NCBI GenBank assembly: GCA_027406905.1
Contig: DAHZHT010000001.1
Coordinates: 308,555-372,554, forward strand
Direction of reading: 5' to 3'
Source of the DNA: Elusimicrobiota bacterium
GTDB lineage: Bacteria > Elusimicrobiota > Elusimicrobia > UBA1565 > UBA9628
DNA length: 64,000 nt
Shown: piece after piece, positions 32,485 to 41,092 of the stretch
How positions within the stretch are numbered: position 1 is the stretch's first letter
How the letters are laid out: each line of letters starts with the position of its first letter
The notes under the pieces: model-generated
Databases searched by the model: none
What the model saw: the letters and a program-made list of their open reading frames with translations, nothing else
What the model was told of the DNA's origin: nothing
Program-made: the position numbers and the translations under genes

Positions 32485-33551
32485 TCTTTCTCCTGTGTTT
32501 TAATTGGCGCAAAACGCCATTTTTTTAAGGCTTCCATGGCCACATGGTCTAGCCTTCCAAATCCCGATGTTCGCTCTATTCTCAAATTGGGCAACACTTT
32601 CCCGTCCGGAGAGACCCAGAACCTAATGGAGACCGATGATTCCGGAATTCCCTGTTTGAGCGCCCAGTCGGGGAACTTGGGGATATTGTAAGAAATTACA
32701 TTTCGATTTGCGAGCGGGCCTTCGATGTCGATGCCTTTTTTCCCGCCGGTTTTGAGATTGGCGGCGGTGGTTGGATGGGTTGTTTTAACGCTCAAACTCT
32801 CGGACGAGAGAGGATTTCCGGAAAGAGGCGCGCTTTGAGGAGCCATCTTTATAGAAGATCCTGGTATTTCAGCGGAAAAATGGTGGGAGTGGATAGGCTT
32901 GGGAGAAGCCTCTTCCAGCGGAGCTTCTTGAACTGGCGCAGCCATATGATTTTCCGGCAGAGAGACATTGGAGTCCTCGATGCCCATTGGAGCGTTTTGC
33001 TGTTGGGCGTCTTGAAGGGCGATTTGATTAAGAAGCTTTTGCGGCGCGCGCCTTCGGCCGATTTCCTCGAGTTTTGGAAGTTGGGCTGTCGTCACATGGT
33101 GAGAGTCGTCAAAGTTCTCTTTAAAGGCGGCTTGTTGGGGGAGATTCTTGCGGCTCATGTCCAAATGAGATTTAAGTTTCTGCCTTGAGCGCATTCTCCC
33201 GCGATCTTCTATCTTAGGCGCGGCGGCCATTAGATGATGCTCTTCAGGAAGCGCGACGCTAAGCGCTTTAGGAGCCTGAGGCTTGGGAGCCGTCGGCGCT
33301 GGAAGAGCGAGTTTTAGAAAATCTTTCATGCTTTTAAAAGCGATTTTTTGGGGTTTTGGGAGAAATTTTTTAACCGCCGTTGGAAGCGGTGGCGGAAGAG
33401 TTTTGTGCATTGGGACAAGCAAGTCGACATCGGAAATCGTTTGAGCGACTTTTTTGGCGTTATGTTTGGCCAACATTAAAAAGAGAAAAAGCCCGGCTGC
33501 ATGAAGGAGAGTTGATAAGATTAAGGCTAAAGGAACCCTCTCTTCGTTCAT
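32448..33551 (-). CDS. TonB-like energy transducer
   Basis: This 367-residue protein has an N-terminal membrane anchor (about 7-27, LALILSTLLHAAGLFLFLMLA) and a long Pro/Gln/His-rich periplasmic linker. The C-terminal TonB domain (about 285-367) has SVSIRFWVSPDGKVLPNLRIERTSGFGRLDHVAMEALKKWRFAP. It should couple proton-motive force from ExbB/ExbD to outer membrane components. Its ATG overlaps the stop of a 54-residue ORF as ATGA. No TonB-dependent receptor gene is in the window. Confidence 0.88.
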   Translation of the reverse strand: MNEERVPLALILSTLLHAAGLFLFLMLAKHNAKKVAQTISDVDLLVPMHKTLPPPLPTAVKKFLPKPQKIAFKSMKDFLKLALPAPTAPKPQAPKALSVALPEEHHLMAAAPKIEDRGRMRSRQKLKSHLDMSRKNLPQQAAFKENFDDSHHVTTAQLPKLEEIGRRRAPQKLLNQIALQDAQQQNAPMGIEDSNVSLPENHMAAPVQEAPLEEASPKPIHSHHFSAEIPGSSIKMAPQSAPLSGNPLSSESLSVKTTHPTTAANLKTGGKKGIDIEGPLANRNVISYNIPKFPDWALKQGIPESSVSIRFWVSPDGKVLPNLRIERTSGFGRLDHVAMEALKKWRFAPIKTQEKEWGVITFRFLLD

Positions 33552-33712
33552 GGTTTCCTTCCGTAAAAAATCTGGCCGTTTTCCAACGGATCAGGAAACG
33601 GCACTTCCTCGCCTATGCTCGGTCGGATCCAACCATTTCTGACCGAATATAAATGAGGAAATGCCGCTTCCAGATTTTGTTTAAAGAAGCGGCCGCGCTT
33701 AGGCTTGGTCAT
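33548..33712 (-). CDS. Small 54-residue protein between ExbD and TonB
   Basis: This ORF starts with an ATG overlapping the second ExbD stop (ATGA) and stops overlapping the TonB ATG (ATGA), so it exactly fills the gap. The product begins with a basic stretch (MTKPKRGRFFKQNLEAAF), continues with PHLYSVRNGWIRPSIGEEVPFPDPL and ends GQIFYGRKP. It has no membrane helix or signal peptide and is rich in Pro and aromatic residues. I do not recognise it. The double coupling argues that it is translated. It may be a small accessory factor of the Ton motor or simply a coupling ORF. Confidence 0.6.
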   Translation of the reverse strand: MTKPKRGRFFKQNLEAAFPHLYSVRNGWIRPSIGEEVPFPDPLENGQIFYGRKP

Positions 33713-34119
33713 TTTTTCTGGAGAGTCGCGATCGTGATGTTAAGAGCTCCGTCGGCTTTGGCGCGCGCCATGATGTCGGTCAGCCAGCCGTTCAAGGCGT
33801 CGCGATCGGCTCTTATGACGACGATTTTTGTGTCGCTTTCGGCGATATGATAGCTTAAGGATGTCTCGGCCGCGGCGGCATTGGGGAAAAGTTTTTGTCC
33901 GACCGCCACATTTCCATCTTTTCCCAGGGTGACGGTGACTTTGTCGCCATCGTGGCCTTCCTGGGTGTGCGCCATTGGCAAGTCAACCTTGATGGGAGGG
34001 TTGGACAAAAGCGGCGCGGTCACCATAAAAATGATGACCAAGACCAAGCAAACGTCGACTAGAGGAGTGACGTTGATTCCGGAGACGATGTCTCCTTCAG
34101 CCGCGGTTTCGATTGCCAC
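33709..34119 (-). CDS. ExbD/TolR-family protein (second copy)
   Basis: This 136-residue protein starts at a GTG with AAAGGA upstream. It has the family N-terminus GINVTPLVDVCLVLVIIFMVTAP (14-36), including the Asp in PLVDV that carries protons, and a periplasmic domain ending ADGALNITIATLQKK. Two different ExbD-like proteins in tandem are common where the motor drives both Ton- and Tol-like functions. It overlaps the first copy by 23 nt. Confidence 0.92.
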   Translation of the reverse strand: MAIETAAEGDIVSGINVTPLVDVCLVLVIIFMVTAPLLSNPPIKVDLPMAHTQEGHDGDKVTVTLGKDGNVAVGQKLFPNAAAAETSLSYHIAESDTKIVVIRADRDALNGWLTDIMARAKADGALNITIATLQKK

Positions 34120-34573
34120 GTTTAGGTCCTTTAACGGGAGCGGGACTTGATTCGTTTTTCATGATCGCGACTTTGAGCGCTCCCGCCTGTTTGGCGGAAT
34201 CTAAAAGATTGACGACTTGTCCGACCTTGTTTTTGTCATCGGCGGAAACGATGACCATTCGGTCCTTGCTTTTGAGCAAGGCGCGCCCAATGGCGCTAAT
34301 CAAATCTTGCGTGGAATGAGGGGTAATCGGCCGATCATTGACCGTAATTTTATCGTTAATGTCGATTTTAACCGTGACATTGTCGGAGGCGGAAACCTTT
34401 CCAGTGACGATTCCGGTTTGAGATTCCAAAACCTTGATTCCAGCGATGACCGTAAAAGGAGCGGCGGCCATGAAAATAATGACCAGGACCAGGGAGACGT
34501 CGACGAGCGGGGTGACATTGATGCCGGTAATGGGCTCTTCCGATGTCTCCGATTTCGGATGTCCAATACTCAT
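34097..34573 (-). CDS. ExbD/TolR-family protein (first copy)
   Basis: This 158-residue protein has GINVTPLVDVSLVLVIIFMAAAP (17-39) with the proton-carrying Asp. A periplasmic domain (KITVNDRPI, IVSADDKNKVGQVVNLLDSAKQAG) follows, with a basic tail (GPKRGNRNRG). It overlaps the ExbB-like gene by ATGA and the second ExbD gene by 23 nt. It would form the stator with the ExbB-like pentamer. Confidence 0.92.
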   Translation of the reverse strand: MSIGHPKSETSEEPITGINVTPLVDVSLVLVIIFMAAAPFTVIAGIKVLESQTGIVTGKVSASDNVTVKIDINDKITVNDRPITPHSTQDLISAIGRALLKSKDRMVIVSADDKNKVGQVVNLLDSAKQAGALKVAIMKNESSPAPVKGPKRGNRNRG

Positions 34574-35181
34574 TTCGCTCCCAAAAGAACGATGAGGCGG
34601 GTTGAGGCGATTTCCATTTTAACGGAGACCTCTTTGACCCGGCGCATAAAATAGTTGTAAATGATGACGGCGGGAATGGCCACTAAAAGCCCGGCGGCGG
34701 TTGAAACCAAGGCTTCGGCGATGCCGCGGGCGACGACGGCCGGGCCGCCGGTTCCAGCCAGGGCGAGATCGCGGAAAGCTTTGATGATTCCAACCACGGT
34801 TCCAAACAGGCCGATAAAGGGTGAAATATTTCCAAGCGTTCCCAATATTCCTAAAAATCGCTCCAGGCGCAGGCGCTCTTCCTGTCGTTTTGTTTCCAAG
34901 AGCTCCCAGAGATCTTGCCTTGAATGATTATGATTGATGAGGCCGTAATGGATGACCTTGGCGATAGCCGAGCGGCTTTTCTGGCAAAAGTTAATGGCTT
35001 CCTGAATATTTCCCGCTTCCAAAAACTTTCTGATTCCGCTTAGGATATCGTTCCCTTTGGGGTCGGCGTGTCTAAAATACCACCAGCGCTCGAACATGAA
35101 GGTAAAGGAAAGAATCGAGCAGAAAAGAAGGATGGCGAGCGTGAAACTTTGTTTTAGAATTTCGATAAAGTTAATTCCCAT
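34570..35181 (-). CDS. ExbB/TolQ-family proton channel protein
   Basis: This 203-residue protein has three membrane helices: one near 10-30, and two in the C-terminal half (LGTLGNISPFIGLFGTVVGIIKAF and GIAEALVSTAAGLLVAIPAVIIYNYF). The ISPFIGLFGTVVGI segment is diagnostic of MotA/TolQ/ExbB. It forms the proton channel that drives the ExbD and TonB partners encoded next. It lies 15 nt downstream of the large TPR gene. Confidence 0.95.
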   Translation of the reverse strand: MGINFIEILKQSFTLAILLFCSILSFTFMFERWWYFRHADPKGNDILSGIRKFLEAGNIQEAINFCQKSRSAIAKVIHYGLINHNHSRQDLWELLETKRQEERLRLERFLGILGTLGNISPFIGLFGTVVGIIKAFRDLALAGTGGPAVVARGIAEALVSTAAGLLVAIPAVIIYNYFMRRVKEVSVKMEIASTRLIVLLGAK

Positions 35182-35196
35182 TGAATTCTCCTTGAA

Positions 35197-38100
35197 CTAT
35201 TGCATTCCTGGCATTTGGTTTGGCGCGGCGTCTTTGGGCGGATTTGAGGAAGAGCTTGCGTTATCTGACCCGGTCGGAGCCGATGAACCCTGTCTTTTCG
35301 CCTCCAAGGCCATCGCCTTGGCTCTTTCCAAGGCCTGAGTGGCGAGGCCTCCCGAAGCGCTTCTGGACAGATCTTTATAGGCAGAGGCGGCGTCGGCGAA
35401 ATCGTTATACTTCTCGTACATATCCCCCAATTTGATCAAGGCTTGGAGGCGGAAGGGGTTTTTCGCGGGACCCATTCCCTCCATTTGTTTCCAAACATTG
35501 AGTTCTTCGTCGGGACGGGCCATCAGCGAGTAAATTTCTCCCCGACGGTAGGTGTCCTCCAGTTTTTGTGACGGTTCGGTCGTCGAGGCGTCTAATTGAT
35601 CCAAGGTTTTGAGCGCTCCGTCATAGTCTCGCTCTTTTTTCTGTATGTCAAATATTTCCCAATAAGCCGAGCGCCCATCGGGGCTTTTTGCTCCGACCGT
35701 TTTGACATAGTCCTGATAGGCTTGCTGCGCCAAATCAGATTCTCCTAAATCCTTGTAGGTCAAAGCCAGATTAAATTGAGCGGCTTTTTCATAGTCCGAG
35801 TTCGGATAGTCTCTTAAAAGTTGAGCGTAGTTCTGCGCCGCTTCCCGATATTCTTTGAGATTATAGAAGCAAGTCGCCAGATGGAAAATCGCGATAGGGG
35901 TTTCTTGGGAAGCCGTGAAGTTGTTAATGAAGCGCTCAAGCGGCGCCACCGCCTCTTGATATTTCTTGGTTTGAATATAACTCTCGCCGAGAAAAAATTG
36001 GGCTTTAGCCAGTTTGGGATGTTCTGTGTATCGAACGCTGAATTTCTGGAAATAATCGATGGCAAGTGGGTAGTTCTTTTCGTCAAACGCGCGCCGGGCG
36101 AGGCGATAGGTGGCTTCCGCCGCTACAGGGCTATTGGGAGCCGAGGCGATGATGGTCTTAAATACGGTTTTATAATCGATGTCCTTGGCTCGGTCAAAGA
36201 TGGAATCGAGCATGTCCAAGGAGTCGAGAGATTCCTGCGCGTTTGGGAAACTTCGGATCAGGGTTTCTGTTTCTTCAACGGCTTTGTCGTCTTTTTGCTC
36301 GTTAAAATAAGACTGCGCGATTCTCAGCCGCGCCAGGGCTAACCTCTTGCTGTCGACATAGTCGTGTAAAATTCGCCGATAAATTTGGATGGCTTCGGGA
36401 TATTTTTGCGCTCGAAAGAGGGTGTCGGCCGCCAAGAAAGAGGCTTTTCTGGCCTCAGGAGATTTTGGAAATTTCGCCGCCAATTGGTCCCAGGTATCGA
36501 CGGCTTGCGTATAATAACGCATTTGATAGAGGCTCAGACCTTCATGATAAAGAACGCGCGGGAGTTCTGGAGAATTAGGATTGTTTTTCGCGAATTTTGA
36601 GTAAATTTCATATGCGTACTCGAATTTCTTTTGGTTAAACAGGCTGTCGGCAATTCCCATCTCGCTTGCCCCGGCGAAAGAAGAAGTAGAACTTAAAAGC
36701 GACATCATGTCTTTGAGCTTTTGCCTGGCGGCCAGAGCTTTTTCGTCTTCTCCCGCATAGGTGTAGGCCCAGGCCAGCCCATCTTGAGCGTAGAGAGCGT
36801 AAGGGCTGTCGGGATAGAGCTGCAAGGCCATCTTATAAATATCTTTTGCCTCGGTCGGACGATTGAGCGAAAGATAGGCTTCGGCGGCATAAAGGTAGCT
36901 CAAAATGCGCCATTGGGACTGGGAAGGCGGCAGATGTCTAAATATGAATTGATAAGAAGTAATAATGGAATAGTAGGATTTCTGATCGAATTCGTCTTTG
37001 AGAATGGAGAAAAGGGCTTGCTCGGCGACTTCGGAAGAAGGCGCGAGATCAATGACGCGCTGAAACGCCGCGATCGCGTCGTCGTCGCGCTTTAGTTTTT
37101 TAAAGGCGTTTCCCTCGATAAGGCTGACGTCCTTGGCCAATTTGTCTTCCGAATACGAAGAGAGAAAGGCTTGGGCGCTTTGGACGACTTGGGCATAATT
37201 TCCCATTTGGTATTGGGTCCAAATAATTTTATAGCGAGCGAGTTCGACGATATCGGTGGCTGCCGGATAATGCGTAATGGTCCTGGTGTAGGCAAAAAGA
37301 GCGAAACGCAGTTGGTCGGAGTTTAAATAAGCCTCGCCGGTAAAGTATTGGGCGAGCGGGGCAAAAAAACTTTTTGGATACTTGCTGATCACGTTGCGGA
37401 AATAGTCGAGGGCGGTGTTATAATCTTTTTTTTCGAAAAAAGAAGATCCTAAACGATAGGTGGCGGCGGCATCGAGAGAACTAACCGGATAAGATGAGAG
37501 AAACGCCTGGTACTTGGCGATAGCTCCGTCATAATCTTTGGCTAAGAAAAATGCGTCTCCCAGCATCAAGTGAGCCTCTTCTTGAAGCGGGTTTTGAGGA
37601 TATTTGGCGGTAAAGCGATCTAAGGTCGAGGCGGCGAGATAAGGGCGTTTAGAGAGAATATAGGTTAAGCCTAAATAGTAGGTTGAATCCGCATTTTCTA
37701 CGCGCTTAAAGAATTTCTCGGCCTTATCGTAGTCTTGTCTGTGGAGAGCGATAATTCCTTGCGAGTAGAGAATGGAGGGAACTTTTAAATAGAGAGGGAA
37801 ATCTTCTCCGAGAGCCGTAAGGTCGGTTTCGGCTTGAGCGTAGTTTTCCAAAGCGAGGTCGGAAAAAATAATTCCCATCAAGGCTTCCGGGGCTATGTAG
37901 GAATGGGGGTAATTTATCTCAACATCTTTAAACCGCTTGATAGCCTTATTCCAATGTCTTTCATTATATGCTAATTCTCCCAAACGGTATTGAGCCGAAG
38001 CCCCGAGCCCTGTGACAGGGTCATGTTTGACGACGAATTTATAGGCTTTTTCCGCGTTTAAAAGATCTTGAGTGAAGAGGAGGTTTTCCGACATTTGGCT

Positions 38101-38418
38101 ATGGATGTTTTCTCTCATTAAATTGGTTTTTGCGCGAGCTTCGTGGGCTCTGAGAGAATCTAAAGCCTCTTCCATGGAGGCTTCGCCCAGTAAAAATTCG
38201 GCGTCAAGAAGCTTAGGGCTTTCGGGATACTGGTGGATATATTTTTTTAAAGATTGATAAGCGCTTTTTAAATCTTTGCCGGGTTCCTGAAAAAATATTA
38301 CCGAGTTTCTAAAGGCTTCTTCTTGATCGGCGCGGGAAGGGGCGTTGTTTCCAAACCAGCTCGCATGCGCAGAAAAAGAGAGCAAAACAAAAACAAATCC
38401 CAGACTACGGGGTTTCAT
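35197..38418 (-). CDS. Large exported TPR-repeat protein
   Basis: This 1073-residue protein has a signal peptide (about 1-19, FSAHAS). TPR-like helical hairpins fill nearly its whole length, many of the YbgF/BamD-type form (YRLGELAYNERHWNKAIKRFKDVEINYPHS; YRLGSSFFEKKDYNTALDYFRNVISKYPKS). The C-terminus is Ser/Pro/Asn-rich. By analogy with CpoB, which works with the Tol motor, it may be the periplasmic partner of the adjacent ExbB/ExbD/TonB proteins (inference). Its start overlaps the thrS stop by ATGA, an odd coupling to a tRNA synthetase. Confidence 0.85.
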   Translation of the reverse strand: MKPRSLGFVFVLLSFSAHASWFGNNAPSRADQEEAFRNSVIFFQEPGKDLKSAYQSLKKYIHQYPESPKLLDAEFLLGEASMEEALDSLRAHEARAKTNLMRENIHSQMSENLLFTQDLLNAEKAYKFVVKHDPVTGLGASAQYRLGELAYNERHWNKAIKRFKDVEINYPHSYIAPEALMGIIFSDLALENYAQAETDLTALGEDFPLYLKVPSILYSQGIIALHRQDYDKAEKFFKRVENADSTYYLGLTYILSKRPYLAASTLDRFTAKYPQNPLQEEAHLMLGDAFFLAKDYDGAIAKYQAFLSSYPVSSLDAAATYRLGSSFFEKKDYNTALDYFRNVISKYPKSFFAPLAQYFTGEAYLNSDQLRFALFAYTRTITHYPAATDIVELARYKIIWTQYQMGNYAQVVQSAQAFLSSYSEDKLAKDVSLIEGNAFKKLKRDDDAIAAFQRVIDLAPSSEVAEQALFSILKDEFDQKSYYSIITSYQFIFRHLPPSQSQWRILSYLYAAEAYLSLNRPTEAKDIYKMALQLYPDSPYALYAQDGLAWAYTYAGEDEKALAARQKLKDMMSLLSSTSSFAGASEMGIADSLFNQKKFEYAYEIYSKFAKNNPNSPELPRVLYHEGLSLYQMRYYTQAVDTWDQLAAKFPKSPEARKASFLAADTLFRAQKYPEAIQIYRRILHDYVDSKRLALARLRIAQSYFNEQKDDKAVEETETLIRSFPNAQESLDSLDMLDSIFDRAKDIDYKTVFKTIIASAPNSPVAAEATYRLARRAFDEKNYPLAIDYFQKFSVRYTEHPKLAKAQFFLGESYIQTKKYQEAVAPLERFINNFTASQETPIAIFHLATCFYNLKEYREAAQNYAQLLRDYPNSDYEKAAQFNLALTYKDLGESDLAQQAYQDYVKTVGAKSPDGRSAYWEIFDIQKKERDYDGALKTLDQLDASTTEPSQKLEDTYRRGEIYSLMARPDEELNVWKQMEGMGPAKNPFRLQALIKLGDMYEKYNDFADAASAYKDLSRSASGGLATQALERAKAMALEAKRQGSSAPTGSDNASSSSNPPKDAAPNQMPGMQ

Positions 38419-40232
38419 TTCGGATCCAGCCAGGTGGGGGAAAGGGTTTTGCTTGCATTCTCCCGGGTTAATTCTTGAATTAATTTTTCTTCGGAAATCC
38501 CGTGGGCTTGCCGCCCGTCTCTTAAACGGATAGACAGGGTTTTTGCGGCGACGTCTTTGGGGCCTAAAATGATCATATAGGGAATTTTTTCTAACTGGGC
38601 GTCGCGAATTTTCGCGCCGATTTTTTCCGCTCTTAAGTCTAAAGAGGCGCGCAGTCCGGCAGCCAAAAGATGTTCTTCCAGGGCCCTTGCGGGACTTTCT
38701 TCGGCGTCGGTTAAGGTCAGAATTTTAACCTGGACCGGAGACAGCCACAGCGGAAAATTACCGGCGTAGTGTTCGATTAAAAAAGCCGTCATGCGCTCCA
38801 TTGTGCTGACAATTCCCCGGTGAATCATCACGGGACGCTCTCGGGCGCCGTCTTTGTCGACGTATTCGAGATCGAAACGCTCCGGGAGATAAAAATCAAG
38901 CTGAAGAGTCGAAAGGGTTTCGCTGTGGCCGAGAGCGTCATGAAGCTGAACGTCGATCTTGGGGCCGTAATAGGCCGCTTCTCCGGCGGCTTCTTTAAAA
39001 GAAACCCCAACCTCGGACAAGGCTTCTTTTAATAAGCGCTCGGCCTTGTCCCACATAGCTGGATTATCCACGTATTTGATTTTATCGGCGGGGTCGCGCA
39101 AGGACAAGCGAAACCAATAATTCTTAAATCCAAAATCTTTGTAGACTCGTTCTATGAGGCGAAGCGTCGCTGTCGCTTCGCTTCGGATTTGGTCTGGCAG
39201 GCAGAAAATATGAGCGTCGTTTAAGGTCATGGCCCGCACGCGGGAAAGCCCCGACAAAACTCCGGAGCGTTCGTAACGATACATCGTTCCCAATTCCGCT
39301 ATGCGGAGCGGCAGATCGCGGTAGCTGTGCAGATCGTTTTTATAGATCATGATATGGTGCGGGCAGTTCATTGGCCGCAAAACGAGCTCTTCTTTATTTT
39401 CAAACTGCATGGCCGGATACATGTTTTCCTTGAAATGGTCCCAGTGGCCGGATTGTTTGTAGAGTTCAACCCGCGCCAGTGCGGGGCTGTAAACATGCTG
39501 ATATCCGAGGGAACGCTCAAGATCGACGATGTAGCGTTCGAGAATAGAGCGGATTACCGCGCCTTTGGGAAGCCAAAGAGGCAACCCCGGGCCGATTTTT
39601 TCGGAGATGGCAAAGAGGCGCAGTTCTGTTCCGAGCTTGCGATGATCCCGTGCCTTGGCTTCTTCCAGCATCTTTAAATGTTTTTCCAGGTCTTCTTTCG
39701 TGGCCCAAGCCGTTCCATAAATGCGCTGGAGCATCGGGTTTTTTTCGTCTCCCCGCCAATAAGCTCCGGCGACGCTTAAGAGCTTAAAATGCCTAAGAAG
39801 TTTCGTGTTTTCCAGATGTCCGCCGCGGCAGAGATCGGTATAGGAGTCGTGACAGTAGTGGGTAATTTTTTGTCCTTTAAGGCCTTCAAGGATTTCAACT
39901 TTATATTTTTCTCCGCGCGCTTCCCAGAATTTTTTCGCTTCCTCAAAAGAAACTTCCTGTCCTTTAAAAGGATGATTTCCTTGGGCGATTTCGCGCATCC
40001 TTTTTTCAACTTTAGGAAAATCTTCCTCTGTGAACCTGTGCGGACTGTCGAAATCATAATAAAAACCGTTTTCTATCGCGGGCCCAATTGAGATTTTGGT
40101 TCCGGGAAAAAGCTCCTGAACCGCCTGCGCCATGACATGCGCGCAGGAGTGTCTGAGAGCGTCAAGAAATTCTTGAGAATGAGTCTCCGAAGAGGAAGAT
40201 TCTGCCGGTTTCTGGGATTTTTCTTTGATCAT
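38415..40232 (-). CDS. thrS: Threonyl-tRNA synthetase lacking the TGS domain
   Basis: This 605-residue enzyme lacks the N-terminal TGS domain of about 60 residues found in the roughly 640-residue bacterial form. It starts almost directly with the editing domain (HSCAH at 28-32, later CHDSYTDLCRGGH). The class II catalytic core has MNCPHHIMIYKND with the zinc Cys and His, RYERSGVLSGLSRVR (motif 2) and VMIHRGIVSTMERMTAFLIEHYAG (motif 3). The anticodon-binding domain is complete. It charges tRNA-Thr and proofreads serine. It is the first gene of the leftward array. Confidence 0.96.
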   Translation of the reverse strand: MIKEKSQKPAESSSSETHSQEFLDALRHSCAHVMAQAVQELFPGTKISIGPAIENGFYYDFDSPHRFTEEDFPKVEKRMREIAQGNHPFKGQEVSFEEAKKFWEARGEKYKVEILEGLKGQKITHYCHDSYTDLCRGGHLENTKLLRHFKLLSVAGAYWRGDEKNPMLQRIYGTAWATKEDLEKHLKMLEEAKARDHRKLGTELRLFAISEKIGPGLPLWLPKGAVIRSILERYIVDLERSLGYQHVYSPALARVELYKQSGHWDHFKENMYPAMQFENKEELVLRPMNCPHHIMIYKNDLHSYRDLPLRIAELGTMYRYERSGVLSGLSRVRAMTLNDAHIFCLPDQIRSEATATLRLIERVYKDFGFKNYWFRLSLRDPADKIKYVDNPAMWDKAERLLKEALSEVGVSFKEAAGEAAYYGPKIDVQLHDALGHSETLSTLQLDFYLPERFDLEYVDKDGARERPVMIHRGIVSTMERMTAFLIEHYAGNFPLWLSPVQVKILTLTDAEESPARALEEHLLAAGLRASLDLRAEKIGAKIRDAQLEKIPYMIILGPKDVAAKTLSIRLRDGRQAHGISEEKLIQELTRENASKTLSPTWLDPK

Positions 40233-40267
40233 TTTTAATCTGTGGTCGTTTAAAATTTCGACTCTTT

Positions 40268-40296
40268 AGTTTAGCGTGGATAGGTTACAAAGTCAA
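40268..40296 (-). promoter_or_regulatory. Sigma-70-type promoter of thrS and the downstream array
   Basis: Reading leftward, TTGACT (40296-40291), a 17-bp spacer and TAAACT (40273-40268) lie 36-64 bp before the thrS ATG. There is no T-box or long structured leader; only about 30 nt would be untranslated. A perfect TATAAT at 40329-40334 on the opposite strand probably serves the divergent gene. Confidence 0.65.
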
Positions 40297-40391
40297 GTTG
40301 CGCGAACTTATTTGGAATTTGCGCGTAGTATAATCGCGGGGCTTTTGCGGCGCCGCGAACGTAGACGTGTTATCTAAGGAGACCTTTCACG

Positions 40392-41009
40392 ATGAATAAA
40401 ATAGTCTTGCCGTTGTCTGTCTTTCTGTTGGCTGTCGGTTCTGGAGCTGTCCGGGCGCAAGGCGGGCCGGGGATGAATCCTAATTTGCAGCCGGGGCAGC
40501 AACCCCAGTCCATGAACCAGGCGGTTCCAGGGCAAACGCCCAATCCCGCCGCTCCGAGCGCCATGCCGCACGCGATGCCCGCTCCGGTTCCGACTCCCGC
40601 CGCCAAACTCGCGGCTTCTAAGCCCGCTCCTCAGGCTAAGGGGATGGCGCAGCAACTCGTCAATAAGATTCACTCGCAATATCCGGAACTCGCTGAAATC
40701 GGGCTCTCCGCGAAAAAAGCCAAGGGTTGCGTCACCGTCGCTTCAACCGATAAAAAAGATATCGGGGAAAAGTGCGAGAGAGACGCCATCGCTCCGATGA
40801 AAACCGGGAAAACCTTGATTGAAAAAGAGGGCGCTCGCTATGCGGTTTCTCTTCCGCTTCGCGATATCCATGGAAAGGTGGTGGGCTCTTTGGGCTTAGA
40901 ATTTAAACCCAAACCGGGGCAAACCAAGGCTTCCATTCTTTCCCAGGCGAAAAAAATCGCGAGTCAGATGGGCTCTAAGATCAGCTCTCAAACTTCGCTC
41001 ATCCAATAA
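40392..41009 (+). CDS. Exported protein with Pro/Ala-rich linker and single-Cache-like domain
   Basis: This 205-residue protein has AAGGAGA before the ATG and a signal peptide (about 1-22, ending VRAQ). A low-complexity Gly/Pro/Gln/Ala/Met segment runs to about 80. The C-terminal domain (KKAKGCVTVASTDKKDIGEKCERDAI, then YAVSLPLRDIHGKVVGSLGLEFK) resembles single-Cache/PAS sensor folds, here without a transmembrane or signalling module. It would be a periplasmic ligand-binding protein. Its partner is unknown. A strong terminator follows, so it is a single-gene unit. Confidence 0.65.
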   Translation: MNKIVLPLSVFLLAVGSGAVRAQGGPGMNPNLQPGQQPQSMNQAVPGQTPNPAAPSAMPHAMPAPVPTPAAKLAASKPAPQAKGMAQQLVNKIHSQYPELAEIGLSAKKAKGCVTVASTDKKDIGEKCERDAIAPMKTGKTLIEKEGARYAVSLPLRDIHGKVVGSLGLEFKPKPGQTKASILSQAKKIASQMGSKISSQTSLIQ

Positions 41010-41019
41010 TCTTATCTCC

Positions 41020-41063
41020 ACCTGCCCAGGGCGCCCCATCACGTCCTGGGCAGGTCCTTTTTT
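41020..41063 (+). terminator. Rho-independent terminator
   Basis: A perfect 11-bp stem (ACCTGCCCAGG / CCTGGGCAGGT) with a 14-base loop is followed by CCTTTTTT. It lies 10 bp past the stop of the Cache-like exported protein. Confidence 0.92.
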
Positions 41064-41092
41064 ACGACTATGATAGAGCGGACGTTTTCGTT

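Noticed and set aside
35197..38418. Repetitive DNA as a possible CRISPR or satellite array
   Set aside because: The periodicity is at protein level (TPR motifs); the nucleotide sequence of the units is not repeated.
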